A DNA stretch of 64,000 nt from Pseudoalteromonas shioyasakiensis (GCA_013391845.1 CP058414.1:677501-741500); one strand, 5' to 3'; positions 1 to 10,162 are shown, numbered from the stretch's first letter. Program-made: numbers and translations. The notes: generated by a model from the sequence alone, not told the origin.

Positions 1-1081
<1,081 letters not shown>

Positions 1082-1203
1082 ACAACGCCAAACGCGTTTT
1101 ATGACAGCGTAACAGACAGAAGTTAAGAAACTAAAGTAGACATTTACTTGATATCAGAATTCCAGATTTTAGTTGATTGCTAAGGCGATTAACGACCCAA
1201 ATT

Positions 1204-1321
1204 TGCTTGGTGACAATAGCGTTTTGGACCCACCTGACCCCATGCCGAACTCAGTAGTGAAACGAAACAGCGCCGATGATAGTGTGGCATTTGCCATGTG
1301 AAAGTAGGACATTGCCAGGCT
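1204..1321 (+). rRNA. 5S ribosomal RNA
   Basis: A 5S rRNA gene about 120 bp downstream of the 23S end. The 5' TGCTTGGTGAC and 3' TTGCCAGGC arms pair, and the core CCACCTGACCCCATGCCGAA is the universal bacterial 5S motif. It closes the rRNA operon, and an intrinsic terminator follows 12 bp later. The exact ends are estimated by analogy to the E. coli 5S. Confidence 0.95.
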
Positions 1322-1332
1322 CCAAATTAAAG

Positions 1333-1363
1333 AAAGCCCGATTCGAAAGAGTCGGGCTTTTTT
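1333..1363 (+). terminator. Intrinsic terminator of the rRNA operon
   Basis: AAAGCCCGA and TCGGGCTTT form a stem around a short loop and run into six T. It sits just after the 5S gene. Confidence 0.9.
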
Positions 1364-1372
1364 GCGTCTGGA

Positions 1373-1412
1373 GCTGTCAGCTTTCAGCCGTCAGACGTCA
1401 GCTGAGCGGTGG
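1373..1412. repeat. Degenerate heptamer tract (TCAGCCG-like)
   Basis: Imperfect 7-bp units of TCAGCTT, TCAGCCG, TCAGACG and TCAGCTG type follow each other. The unit resembles the perfect AGCCGTA/AGCCGTC array at 36167-36250 and the TTACCGC array at 13248. No coding capacity was seen. Confidence 0.5.
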
Positions 1413-1450
1413 GGGTGTTTAGTGAAGAGTCTCCCTCAGCAACAAACCCC

Positions 1451-1518
1451 TGTAGGAGGCACGTCAGTGCCGAGTTCTGCCCATAACCAACACATTCATG
1501 GCTAAAGCCATTGCTACA
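1451..1518. repeat. REP-like palindromic intergenic element
   Basis: The ends TGTAG (1451) and CTACA (1514) are inverted. Inside are two short hairpins, GGCAC-GTCA-GTGCC (1458-1471) and ATGGCT-AA-AGCCAT (1498-1511). This paired-hairpin layout is typical of REP/BIME-type intergenic repeats. Only one copy is seen in this window, so repeat status is inferred from structure. Confidence 0.45.
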
Positions 1519-1567
1519 AGTACACTTTGCCTAGAGCCTTTATGACTTTACACTCGCAACTTGCTAA

Positions 1568-2416
1568 CTAAAAAAGCCCATACTCTTCGGTTTCTTCTGC
1601 CTCGTGGCGCATTAGGTGTTCTGGACGGAAGATGGCGCTTGGGTCTAATAATAAGCTGTGTTTATGCTTCATTTTAATTAGTCCTCGCATCATGTTTTTA
1701 GTTTGCGGGTCAACATCAAAACCAACAGAGGTTAATTGTTCTAGCGGTTTAATATCTTCTTTCTTAACGTTGATGCTGTCTTCTACTTTGTCGACTAATA
1801 AGCCTATATGTGGCGTAACGCCATCTTTAGTAGTGAAGATGATTATTGGCTTGTAATCAAGAATGATCTGCTCACGTGCCGATTCAAATAGCCTAATAAG
1901 CTGATTGAATGTTTGGCGCTTTTTCTCTGCAAATAAGCTAATGACTTTGTCGTGAGGTTGGCTTTTTTGCAATTCTAATAACTCACCAGCCATGGCATGT
2001 AATTCGCGGTGTGGCTTATCGAACTTAGCTAATATACTTTTTAAGTCTTCATTATCTGTTTCGAAGTTATTATACCAACGACCAAAAGCACATTTATCTG
2101 GATCAGTGGCTTTTGTAAAAGGCGCGCCGGTAACTAAGCTATTTTCTAAGGCATCTAGCCAATCTAAGTGGTCTTTTTCTCTTTCAACTAAAAGGTCAGA
2201 TAACTCGGCATTGGTGTCTTTGGTGGAGTGATTGTTTAATACAATTCCTAAATCAAAAATAGGCGTAGGAGTTTCCATGTAATCTTTAACCCCAATGAAG
2301 CTTTTATTTTCATTTGGCAAAGACGTGAGATTTCCTTCGTAACGCTCAGTTAGAAGAATATCGAGAATTTTTAGTGAAATGGTCTTTTGCCCAACTCGAA
2401 AATTAATCAGATCCAT
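1568..2416 (-). CDS. CheW-type coupling protein with inserted CZB zinc-binding domain
   Basis: A 282-residue cytoplasmic protein. Residues about 1-62 look like the first half of a CheW domain and about 185-275 like the second half. Between them lies a chemoreceptor zinc-binding (CZB) domain with its 3His/1Cys set: H83 (in DHLDW), C109 (in CAFGRWY), H136 and H140 (in PHRELH). CheW couples chemoreceptors to the kinase CheA, and CZB domains hold zinc and respond to oxidants or zinc. The protein probably feeds a redox or zinc signal into a chemotaxis array. No other che genes are adjacent, so it is an orphan. Domain identity is strong; the signal it senses is inferred. Confidence 0.8.
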   Translation of the reverse strand: MDLINFRVGQKTISLKILDILLTERYEGNLTSLPNENKSFIGVKDYMETPTPIFDLGIVLNNHSTKDTNAELSDLLVEREKDHLDWLDALENSLVTGAPFTKATDPDKCAFGRWYNNFETDNEDLKSILAKFDKPHRELHAMAGELLELQKSQPHDKVISLFAEKKRQTFNQLIRLFESAREQIILDYKPIIIFTTKDGVTPHIGLLVDKVEDSINVKKEDIKPLEQLTSVGFDVDPQTKNMMRGLIKMKHKHSLLLDPSAIFRPEHLMRHEAEETEEYGLF

Positions 2417-2483
2417 ATTTCCCTCAAAGCCTTGTTAAGTCTCTATAGCATAGAACATTATTGTATTTTAGTCGTAGTTTAAC

Positions 2484-3608
2484 CTAATTACTTTTAAAAT
2501 ATGAGCGGTAGATTTTTTTGTTATTTCCTGCGGAGTGGGTGTTAAATAAATCAGCGAAATCAGACGTGTCAGTAAACAAACGATTTAATTCGGTAAGTAA
2601 GCATTGATTGTTTAATGGTGTTGGACATTTCTTGGCAGCGCTAACCAATGCAACGGCATTCAAATAACCTTCAAAAATAATTCTATTTGCACTAGTGTGA
2701 TATGGCTCGATATCTTCAATAAACTGCTTACACCAAGAGTTTTTACAGTTATTTGGGTCGGGAACCACTTCGGTGACCATAATGTTGGCGGGTTGTTTGA
2801 CACGCTTGTATAAATCATGACTGGAAACGAAAGACACAGAAGTATAGTCAGGGTTGAAGCCTTGTTTGTTTGCTGCATTAATAAATTCAGCGAGAGGCTC
2901 GTAGGTGCCAACTAAACAAATTGCGGTTGCATTACTTTCCTTTAACAGAGTTAATGCCTTAGAGATATCCTGACTATTACGCTTAAATCGAGCAACTTCT
3001 ACTGGCTTAATTCCATGTATTTTTAGTGCGTTAACCAGGTTGCTCTCAACCATATAACCAAATTCATCAGCCTGGATCATTAGCCCAATTTTTTCATGCT
3101 TTTGCTCTTTGATTAAATAGTTAATTTGCTCAATCGCTTCATCTTGGTAGCTGGCACGGAGGTTAAATACATTTGGCATTGAACTGTTATGTAAAAAGTC
3201 AGCGCCCGTAAATGGCATTAGAAATGGAATGCGGTGCCTATCTAGCAGGGGTTTAATTGCATGGGCTGTCGGTGTTCCCATTGAGCCAAAAATTGCATGG
3301 ATCTTTTGGTCAAATAAAAACTCGCGGGTATTCACTACGGCATTTTTTGGCTCATAGCCATCATCAGCTAATATTAGATCGATACTTTGCCCATTAATAC
3401 CGTTTTCTTTGTTGATTTTATTGAAGTAAATATTACTGCCAAGCGCTAGTTGTTCGCCTATTTGCTTAGCAGGTCCAGTCAGTGCTGTAGACATGCCAAG
3501 TTTAATAGTTGGTTGTTTAAGCTCAGCGAAAGCGAACTGAGATAGCAGTAAGGTATATATACAGAAACACTTAATGGCTGTTATTTTGAAGAGATTTATA
3601 GTGAGCAT
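2484..3608 (-). CDS. Periplasmic ABC-type substrate-binding protein (branched-chain amino-acid type)
   Basis: A 374-residue protein with an N-terminal signal peptide (hydrophobic stretch to about residue 28, ending AFA). It then follows the type-1 periplasmic binding fold of LivJ-like proteins: KLGMSTALTGPAKQIGEQ near residue 36 and AIFGSMGTPTAHAI near 105. The ATG start overlaps the 3' end of tmcA by 38 bp, so it may be translated from the uvrD-tmcA message. No permease or ATPase gene is nearby, so it may serve as a sensor partner rather than an uptake component. The ligand is unknown. Confidence 0.75.
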   Translation of the reverse strand: MLTINLFKITAIKCFCIYTLLLSQFAFAELKQPTIKLGMSTALTGPAKQIGEQLALGSNIYFNKINKENGINGQSIDLILADDGYEPKNAVVNTREFLFDQKIHAIFGSMGTPTAHAIKPLLDRHRIPFLMPFTGADFLHNSSMPNVFNLRASYQDEAIEQINYLIKEQKHEKIGLMIQADEFGYMVESNLVNALKIHGIKPVEVARFKRNSQDISKALTLLKESNATAICLVGTYEPLAEFINAANKQGFNPDYTSVSFVSSHDLYKRVKQPANIMVTEVVPDPNNCKNSWCKQFIEDIEPYHTSANRIIFEGYLNAVALVSAAKKCPTPLNNQCLLTELNRLFTDTSDFADLFNTHSAGNNKKIYRSYFKSN

Positions 3609-5640
3609 ACCAACCTTGCACTGCGGTTTTGAACTTTAAGTCTAAGTCTTTTTTACCTGTAAAACCGGCTTCTTCGATCAAGCTATTTACAGAGGTTTGC
3701 TGTAATACTAGTCGAATTAGGATGAATTTTGTATTTTCATCTAATAAATTTAGACTAATTGGTGTGCACCAAATCATTTGCCATAGCAATGGCTGTACTT
3801 GAAAGTGGTTAATATCGCTTGTTAAGAGCCGTTCTGCTCTTTCATTTAAGCCTTCAGGACAGTCACTTCTAGGGAGGCCTTTAAATAGTTCCATAATAAG
3901 CTGCCAAGGAAGTGAGCTAAAATGGCTGAGTAGTTGCAAAGAGAGGTCTTGTTTAAATTCTTCAATGAATTGTGCAGCTCTATCTTTGCTTTGCTCATCT
4001 AAAGCTTTCATCACTAAGGCAGCATGTTCCGCGGTCGCTTTATCGTGACTAAATCCAAGTTTAACAACATTAAAGCCATTACTTTGCCAAAACTTAACTA
4101 AAGCAGCGTTTGCCCCAAAGCTGGCTCCGAAATAACTACAATCTTTTAATTGGTTCTCACAAAAGTTTAATAGGGCTGAACCTATACCTTGTTGATGGGA
4201 CTCTGGTGCGACCGCTATTCTTACCACTCTCGCTGAGCGTTTACACAAATCTTCTGTATTTCGGCTCAATTGAGTCAGAGTTTGCGCCATTAAATGACCA
4301 TGTGGTCGACGCTTTCCTTTTATTACTTGCTCTGCGATTTCTGCTGTTAAGCCACCCTCAATAGCAATTAAGCAAACGGCTTTTAACGCATTTTCTTGTT
4401 TACAGATAGATAGCTGTAACTCAGGGGCATCAAGCAATTGGCGTAAGTCGTTAACCGTGGTTTGGTAATGAGCCAACGCCAATAGCGCCATAATTTGGCT
4501 AAGTAGCTGCTCATCATCAATAAGTTGTTCTTTGCTTATATTTTCAAATTTGTATGCTTCACTACTTTGTGTGTCTAGGTACTTTGCATCGAGTAGTAAT
4601 AGTTCACGTATGATATTTTCTAGCGGATCATGGTTAGCAAAACGAATTGGTTCGCCCAAAGTAATTGTCTTTAGTGATTTAAATTGGCTACGTAAATAAT
4701 GTAAAAAGCGTAACGTGTAACCACGCCCATTCCCTTCATAACCAATCATAGTGCTAGCAAATACGATTCGTGGGTAATTTTTCAGGATCTGCAATAACAT
4801 TGGTACAGGAATAGCGGCAGCTTCATCGACAAATAGCAGATCACAGTCTGGTTTTTCGTTTAACAGTGTATCTGGCGCAACATAGCTGAGGTTAGCTAGT
4901 TGTTTACAGTTTTGTTCTTTGCTGATACCAAGCTTAGCGGCTAAATGTTTAAAGCTTGTTTGTACGGCTTTAGCTTGTGTTGCACAAATAAGGATTTTCT
5001 TATCTTGAAGATTTGCTGCTGCAAGCCCTAAAGCGGCTGACTTACCACGACCTCGATCTGCACTAATAACTAAAGGTCGATTAGCGCGCCCTGTCGCGGT
5101 TTTAATTATTTGCTCTACACATAGCTGTTGTTGCTGATAGTTTATCTCAGCAGTTGCTGGCGATACCGGCTGGTAAGCTGGGAGAGAATGCTGAGTTAAA
5201 TAATGTGGCTGCAACTTTAGCTTGGCGAAAAAACGCTGATTAAAAAAACTGTGTGTAATCTCTTCGCCATAGGAGGTAATACTCCTTAGTGCAGGGTCTT
5301 GCCAATGACTGTCATTGGGCAGTAACAATATCAGTACACCACCTGCTTTTACGGTACCTGCAAGCGCTGCTAGTTTATCGACATATAAGCCGCTAAAACC
5401 ATCAAAAATTGCGTGCTGAAACTCTTGGCCAAGAATTTGGTGAGCATGTTTTGGAAACTCACTACTCACTAATTGTGAGCTACTGCTGAAAACATAGCTA
5501 TTTTTAAGCGCTAGTTGGCTAGCAAACTGATAGCACCAAGTTTCGCTTCCTTGCACTATGACAAGCTGGCGATGCTTTGCAATCGTCAGCTCGTTGCACA
5601 GTGCTGTTATATACTCATTATAAGGCTTGAAGTCTTGCAT
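3571..5640 (-). CDS. tmcA: tRNA(Met) cytidine acetyltransferase TmcA
   Basis: A 689-residue enzyme that makes N4-acetylcytidine at wobble position 34 of elongator tRNA-Met using acetyl-CoA and ATP. The domain order matches the family: an N-terminal DUF1726-like region, an RNA-helicase-like ATPase with Walker A ADRGRGKS (about 194-201) and Walker B LLFVDEAAA (about 270), then a GNAT domain with VAPESHQQGIGSALL (about 482). The ATG lies inside the 3' end of uvrD (23-bp overlap), suggesting translational coupling and co-transcription. Length is close to the E. coli protein. Confidence 0.92.
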   Translation of the reverse strand: MQDFKPYNEYITALCNELTIAKHRQLVIVQGSETWCYQFASQLALKNSYVFSSSSQLVSSEFPKHAHQILGQEFQHAIFDGFSGLYVDKLAALAGTVKAGGVLILLLPNDSHWQDPALRSITSYGEEITHSFFNQRFFAKLKLQPHYLTQHSLPAYQPVSPATAEINYQQQQLCVEQIIKTATGRANRPLVISADRGRGKSAALGLAAANLQDKKILICATQAKAVQTSFKHLAAKLGISKEQNCKQLANLSYVAPDTLLNEKPDCDLLFVDEAAAIPVPMLLQILKNYPRIVFASTMIGYEGNGRGYTLRFLHYLRSQFKSLKTITLGEPIRFANHDPLENIIRELLLLDAKYLDTQSSEAYKFENISKEQLIDDEQLLSQIMALLALAHYQTTVNDLRQLLDAPELQLSICKQENALKAVCLIAIEGGLTAEIAEQVIKGKRRPHGHLMAQTLTQLSRNTEDLCKRSARVVRIAVAPESHQQGIGSALLNFCENQLKDCSYFGASFGANAALVKFWQSNGFNVVKLGFSHDKATAEHAALVMKALDEQSKDRAAQFIEEFKQDLSLQLLSHFSSLPWQLIMELFKGLPRSDCPEGLNERAERLLTSDINHFQVQPLLWQMIWCTPISLNLLDENTKFILIRLVLQQTSVNSLIEEAGFTGKKDLDLKFKTAVQGWYAHYKSLQNNSH

Positions 5641-7783
5641 ACTGTGTTACAAGCCATTTGCTGCCTAAGTCATCAAAGTTCACTTGAATACGTGACTGTG
5701 CGCCGCTACCCTCGTAATTGAGTACGGTCCCTGCACCAAACTTGGCGTGCAATACACGTTGTCCTAAGTTAAAGCCGCTATCTTCAAATGCTGCATGCGT
5801 CACTGATGGACTAAAGCGACCTGCCGCAGGTGGCCTTGAGACCTGGGTTTTAATACGAATTTCTTCGATACAGTCTTCAGGCATTTCACGTAAAAAGCGT
5901 GATGGACTATGGTATTTTTCTTGTCCGTATAAACGGCGACTTTCCGCGTGGCTAATGTATAGTTTTTCCATTGCGCGAGTCATACCTACATAGCACAAGC
6001 GGCGTTCTTCTTCTAAACGGCCAGATTCTTCATTACTTTGCTGTGACGGGAACATGCCTTCTTCAACACCGACCATAAATACCAGCGGGAACTCTAAGCC
6101 TTTTGCTGAGTGCAGGGTCATCATTTGAACCGCGTCTTCGTGCTCATCGGCTTGGCCCTCGCCTGATTCTAGTGAGGTATAAGCCAAAAAGCCCTGTAGT
6201 GGCGAGCTGAATTCTTCATCTTCCGGTAGTTCATATTGGCCACATGCACTAATAAGCTCTTCTAAGTTTTCTACGCGAGCACGGCCTTTTTCACCTTTTT
6301 CAGCTTGATACATAGCCATTAACCCAGAAGTTTGAATGGCGTATTTAGCTTGCTCTTCTAAGGTCAGATCGCTGATTTTATCTTCGATATGTTCAACAAG
6401 TTCTAAGAACTTAGTGACTGCACTTGCTGCACGGCCAGATAAGTGCTGCTGCTCTACAATTGCTTTTGCGGCATACCAAAGCGGCAGTGACTCATTCCGC
6501 GCGCAATCACGAATGTGGCTTAACGTTTTATCACCAATGCCGCGTGCTGGGGTGTTAATAACACGCTCGAAAGCGGCATCATCTTGGCGGTTACCGACTA
6601 AACGTAAATACGAAAGTGCATCTTTGATCTCTTGGCGTTCGAAGAAGCGCATACCACCGTATATGCGGTATTTTAAGCCTTCTTGCAACATTGCTTCCTC
6701 GAGTACACGAGATTGCGCGTTGTTACGGTATAAAATGGCGGCGTCTTGTAATGCATTACCTGCATTTAGCCAGCTACGTAGCTTGCTGCTAACAAAGCGT
6801 GCTTCGTCTAATTCATTAAAAGCGGCATAAACAGAAATAGGCTCACCATCATTGCCGTCTGTCCAAAGGCTTTTGCCCATGCGTTCAGCATTGTTTTTGA
6901 TCAGCGCATTTGACGCTTTCAAAATGGTTGCTGTTGAGCGGTAATTTTGTTCAAGGCGAATGGTTTCGGCTTCGAAGTCAGTTAAAAAGCGTTTGATATT
7001 CTCAATTTTTGCGCCACGCCAGCCATAAATACTTTGGTCATCATCACCTACGATCATAATACTATTCGTATTACCCGCGAGTAATTTTAACCAAGCATAT
7101 TGAATAGTATTGGTATCCTGAAACTCGTCTACCAGCATGTGGGCAAAACGCTGTTGATAGTGACGTAAAAGTGTCGGATGATTCTTAAGTACTTCGTAGC
7201 AGCGTAGCAGTATTTCTGCAAAGTCGACTAAACCAGCGCGGTCACAAGCCTCTTGATACGCAGCATAGACTTTCAACATCATTTGCTCGTTAATATCGTA
7301 GGCTTGAATGTCTTTAGGACGTAGGCCTTCATCTTTTTTCGCACTGATATACCAGCCAAACTGTTTTGCAGGCCACTTTTTGTCATCGATGTTCATCGCT
7401 TTAAGCAAGCGTTTGATCATACGTTGTTGATCATCAGAATCTAAGATTTGAAAGCTTTCAGGCAAGTTCGCTTCACGGTGATGGGCGCGCAAAATACGAT
7501 GAGATAAGCCATGGAAAGTACCAATCCACATACCACCAACCGGTGCTTTTAACGTTTCTTCTACACGGGTGCGCATTTCTTTCGCGGCTTTGTTAGTGAA
7601 CGTTACCGCAAAGATACTATATGCAGAAGCTTGCTCAACTTGCATAAGCCATGCGATGCGATGGACAAGTACTCGAGTTTTACCAGAACCCGCACCTGCA
7701 AGTACTAGCATGTTTTGCAATGGGGCTGCGACTGCATCCCGTTGTTTGTCATTTAAGCCATCGAGTAATTCAGAAACGTCCAT
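5618..7783 (-). CDS. uvrD: DNA helicase II UvrD
   Basis: A 721-residue superfamily 1A 3'-5' helicase for nucleotide excision repair and mismatch repair. Visible motifs are Walker A AGAGSGKT (29-36), VDEFQDTN (motif II), GDDDQSIYGWRGA (motif III), LEQNYRS (motif IV), LHSAKGLEFPLVF (motif V) and YVGMTRA (motif VI). Length equals E. coli UvrD (720). The C-terminal Tudor-like tail is present (LGQRVLHAKFGAGTVLNYEG). A perfect LexA box lies 67 bp upstream, so SOS induction is expected. Confidence 0.96.
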   Translation of the reverse strand: MDVSELLDGLNDKQRDAVAAPLQNMLVLAGAGSGKTRVLVHRIAWLMQVEQASAYSIFAVTFTNKAAKEMRTRVEETLKAPVGGMWIGTFHGLSHRILRAHHREANLPESFQILDSDDQQRMIKRLLKAMNIDDKKWPAKQFGWYISAKKDEGLRPKDIQAYDINEQMMLKVYAAYQEACDRAGLVDFAEILLRCYEVLKNHPTLLRHYQQRFAHMLVDEFQDTNTIQYAWLKLLAGNTNSIMIVGDDDQSIYGWRGAKIENIKRFLTDFEAETIRLEQNYRSTATILKASNALIKNNAERMGKSLWTDGNDGEPISVYAAFNELDEARFVSSKLRSWLNAGNALQDAAILYRNNAQSRVLEEAMLQEGLKYRIYGGMRFFERQEIKDALSYLRLVGNRQDDAAFERVINTPARGIGDKTLSHIRDCARNESLPLWYAAKAIVEQQHLSGRAASAVTKFLELVEHIEDKISDLTLEEQAKYAIQTSGLMAMYQAEKGEKGRARVENLEELISACGQYELPEDEEFSSPLQGFLAYTSLESGEGQADEHEDAVQMMTLHSAKGLEFPLVFMVGVEEGMFPSQQSNEESGRLEEERRLCYVGMTRAMEKLYISHAESRRLYGQEKYHSPSRFLREMPEDCIEEIRIKTQVSRPPAAGRFSPSVTHAAFEDSGFNLGQRVLHAKFGAGTVLNYEGSGAQSRIQVNFDDLGSKWLVTQYARLQAL

Positions 7784-7849
7784 CGTTACGCCTTTTCAAT
7801 CTATAATGAGTGGAGTATAACAGGTGTTTATGCAAGGCTAAATAAAATA

Positions 7850-7865
7850 CTGTTTTTATAAACAG
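7850..7865 (-). promoter_or_regulatory. LexA (SOS) box upstream of uvrD
   Basis: CTGTTTTTATAAACAG is a perfect match to CTGT-N8-ACAG with an A/T-rich centre, 67 bp before the uvrD start. A plausible minus-strand promoter (TTTAGC, 17 bp, TATACT) follows between the box and the gene. uvrD is an SOS gene in E. coli. Confidence 0.85.
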
Positions 7866-8041
7866 CTATTTTGGCAAGTCATTAAAATTGTAAATAAAAA
7901 TTGTGAATTTGACCGATTTTTAGCAAAAAGAACTAAAATCAAAAAAACGCTATTTTTTAACGCTTTGATTTGTAAGCCATAATAAGTTGGCATAAAGTAT
8001 GTTTACTAAAAGTATAATCATTAAAAACTATAGAGGTTAGT

Positions 8042-8266
8042 ATGGCAGAGCAAGGTTCTGGCGGTAATGTAATCGCAGCAATATGTAATATCTTTTTTCC
8101 TGGCTTAGGGCAATTGGTACAAGGTCGTTTAATGGCGGCTATTGCATTCTTTTTAGCATGGGTTATTAGTGGTGCACTAATTTATGTGGCAGTTGGTTTT
8201 ATTTTACTGCCAATCGTATACCTATGGGCGATTATTGATGCTGCACGCTTCAAATCGCGACTCTAG
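8042..8266 (+). CDS. Small TM2-like membrane protein
   Basis: A 74-residue protein with two hydrophobic segments (about 9-27 and 31-66). The FFPGLGQLVQGR motif near residue 18 is typical of TM2-like small membrane proteins, where a glycine-rich turn sits between helices. The start ATG follows AGAGGTTAGT, a good ribosome-binding site. It is a single gene with its own terminator at 8284. Function is unknown; it may be a membrane-embedded accessory protein. Confidence 0.75.
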   Translation: MAEQGSGGNVIAAICNIFFPGLGQLVQGRLMAAIAFFLAWVISGALIYVAVGFILLPIVYLWAIIDAARFKSRL

Positions 8267-8283
8267 CTATTTAAATAGCACAA

Positions 8284-8316
8284 ACACGAGCGCCACTTAG
8301 GCGCTCGTGTTGTTTT
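8284..8316 (+). terminator. Intrinsic terminator
   Basis: ACACGAGCGCC and GGCGCTCGTGT form an 11-bp stem with an ACTTA loop, then TGTTTT. It follows the small membrane protein gene. Confidence 0.85.
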
Positions 8317-8387
8317 AAGGTTGCAAAACTCGCCACGTTTAGCTGCAAACGGTATAATTAGCAGATAATGTATTATGAGTACTCTCC

Positions 8388-8756
8388 ATGGAATATCAAT
8401 TTATCCGCGACCCTATTAGCGGTTTACGCATTAAAATTTCTTCTGAACATGCCATCATAGGCCGTTGGCTAAACGAAGAAGTTGGTAAAGAAAAAATAGC
8501 GATGGTGCAAGCTTTGATCGCTGCGGTTAACACCTGCCATGAGCCTTTAACCTTACAAGGTCAAGAAATTGATTTGATCTTAAGTAAAGACGAAGCATTA
8601 TTCGAAGCACATGCATTACATCAAGATAATGAAGACTTAGTTGCCTACCAAGATGATGATTTAATGCTTGAAGAAGAAGGCCTGTGCAGTGGCTGCGGCT
8701 TTGAAGACTTTGTTGATTTAATTGAATCTTGGCAAGAATTTACACAAGGCCGATAA
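8388..8756 (+). CDS. yacL: YacL family protein (UPF0231)
   Basis: A 122-residue acidic cytoplasmic protein. The start MEYQFIRDP, then GRWLNEEVG, and the C-terminal CGFEDFVDLI pattern match E. coli YacL (MDYEFLRDI, GHWFNEEV, CGVEDFLQ). The biochemical function is not established. It stands alone and converges on the peroxiredoxin-like gene, with a shared hairpin between them. Confidence 0.85.
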   Translation: MEYQFIRDPISGLRIKISSEHAIIGRWLNEEVGKEKIAMVQALIAAVNTCHEPLTLQGQEIDLILSKDEALFEAHALHQDNEDLVAYQDDDLMLEEEGLCSGCGFEDFVDLIESWQEFTQGR

Positions 8757-8778
8757 GCAGAAGCATGTTCTGCTTATC
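8752..8778. terminator. Bidirectional hairpin between convergent genes
   Basis: GATAAGCAGAA, loop GCATG, TTCTGCTTATC: an 11-bp perfect stem overlapping the yacL stop codon. The T-tract is weak on either strand, so terminator function is probable rather than sure. Confidence 0.6.
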
Positions 8779-8788
8779 CCTTGCTAAT

Positions 8789-9418
8789 TTATTGTTCGCT
8801 CACTGATTTAACAGCTGCTAGTAATAAATCCTCTGTTAAACGTACTTTGTAATTTGGGTTAGCATATTGAAAATGAACTAACCCATTTGTGTCGATTACA
8901 AACACTGCAGGTACTGGTAACGCTACTTTCGCTTCACCATCTAGCGACACAAAGTTAACCCCAAGCTTATTGCGGTAAATCTTTGCTGTTTTGTCATCTA
9001 AGTAAAATGCTAAACCTAACGTTTGCGCCAAAGTGAGGCTGTCGTCAGAAAGCAATTGATAGCTAGGAGCTGTAATTTTTGTTTCAGCAAGTTTTTCAGG
9101 GCTGTCTGGCGAAACGGCAATTAATTGCGCATCTAAATTAGCTAATTCTTTCTCTATTTTTTGTACGCTGGCCAATTGTTTTGAACAATATGGACACCAG
9201 CCACCACGATAAACAATCAGCACTGTGGTTTTTTCTTTAAAGCGCTCACTTAATGAGACGGTTTTGCCGTATTGGTCTTTTAATTCAACATTTGGCACCG
9301 CTAATCCTGGTAATAATGGACTGACTTGCTCTGCAGATTCGGCAATATTAGAGGCAGTTGCAGCAACAACTTGGCTTGATAGCACAAACAGTGCGCTAAT
9401 AAGTAGAGATTTAAACAT
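8789..9418 (-). CDS. Exported peroxiredoxin-like (AhpC/TSA) protein
   Basis: A 209-residue protein with a signal peptide (cleavage likely after VVAA near residue 20), so it is periplasmic. The thioredoxin-like fold is shown by VLIVYRGGWCPYCSKQL (about 68-84), where CPYC carries the peroxidatic or redox cysteines, and by VPAVFVIDTNGLVHF near the end. It probably reduces peroxides or disulfides in the periplasm. No dedicated reductant gene is adjacent, and the substrate is not known. Confidence 0.8.
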   Translation of the reverse strand: MFKSLLISALFVLSSQVVAATASNIAESAEQVSPLLPGLAVPNVELKDQYGKTVSLSERFKEKTTVLIVYRGGWCPYCSKQLASVQKIEKELANLDAQLIAVSPDSPEKLAETKITAPSYQLLSDDSLTLAQTLGLAFYLDDKTAKIYRNKLGVNFVSLDGEAKVALPVPAVFVIDTNGLVHFQYANPNYKVRLTEDLLLAAVKSVSEQ

Positions 9419-9529
9419 GGGCTTCCTCGGTTATTTTTATCAACTGCAAAGATGACCTGATTGTTGCGGTATTTATTTCATCTTTACTGTAATATATAGG
9501 CAAATAAAAAATGCAAGTTGGGATAAAAA

Positions 9530-10150
9530 ATGTCTGCTAATTTACAAAAACTCGTTGTCATGCTCGAGATGCAAAATGCGATGAATACCAAAGTACATGA
9601 GCAATGGTTTAGCCAAGGTTTTGAATGGTATCGTGCAATTTGGGTTGAGTGTGCTGAAATGCTTGATCACTATGGTTGGAAGTGGTGGAAGAAACAAACT
9701 CCAGATACTGAACAAGTTATTTTAGAGTTAGTTGATATTTTCCATTTCGGTTTATCTTTACGTATCGATGGTGAAACCAGCTATGAGCAGTTAGCAGCAC
9801 AACTTGAAGCAGAGTTAAGTGCGCCAGTTCAAGCTGATGACTTTAAACAAACACTCGAATTATTAGCTGCTTCAGCTGTCGCTGAAAAGAGCTTTAATGC
9901 TGCTGCATTTGCTGGTTGTATGGCACAAATCGGTATGGATATCGACGATTTATACCGTGGTTACGTAGGTAAAAACACTTTGAATTTTTTCCGCCAAGAT
10001 CATGGCTACAAAGACGGTAGTTATATCAAAGTGTGGAACGGTCAAGAAGATAATGAGCACCTAGTTGAAGTGGTAAAAAGCCTAGATACAGAGCATGCGG
10101 ATTTCGCAAAGCTTGTATACCAAGGCTTAGAGCAGCGTTACCCTAAATAA
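9530..10150 (+). CDS. Dimeric dUTP diphosphatase (dUTPase_2 family)
   Basis: A 206-residue all-alpha NTP pyrophosphatase related to MazG. It hydrolyses dUTP (and dUDP) to dUMP, limiting uracil in DNA. The Mg-binding EXXE and EXXD helices are visible as WVECAEMLDHYGWKWWK (about 39-55) and ILELVDIFHFGLSL (about 64-77). It is unrelated to trimeric Dut, and many gammaproteobacteria carry both. It converges on yrfG with only 12 bp between stop codons. Confidence 0.88.
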   Translation: MSANLQKLVVMLEMQNAMNTKVHEQWFSQGFEWYRAIWVECAEMLDHYGWKWWKKQTPDTEQVILELVDIFHFGLSLRIDGETSYEQLAAQLEAELSAPVQADDFKQTLELLAASAVAEKSFNAAAFAGCMAQIGMDIDDLYRGYVGKNTLNFFRQDHGYKDGSYIKVWNGQEDNEHLVEVVKSLDTEHADFAKLVYQGLEQRYPK

Positions 10151-10162
10151 ACGTGTTTATGC

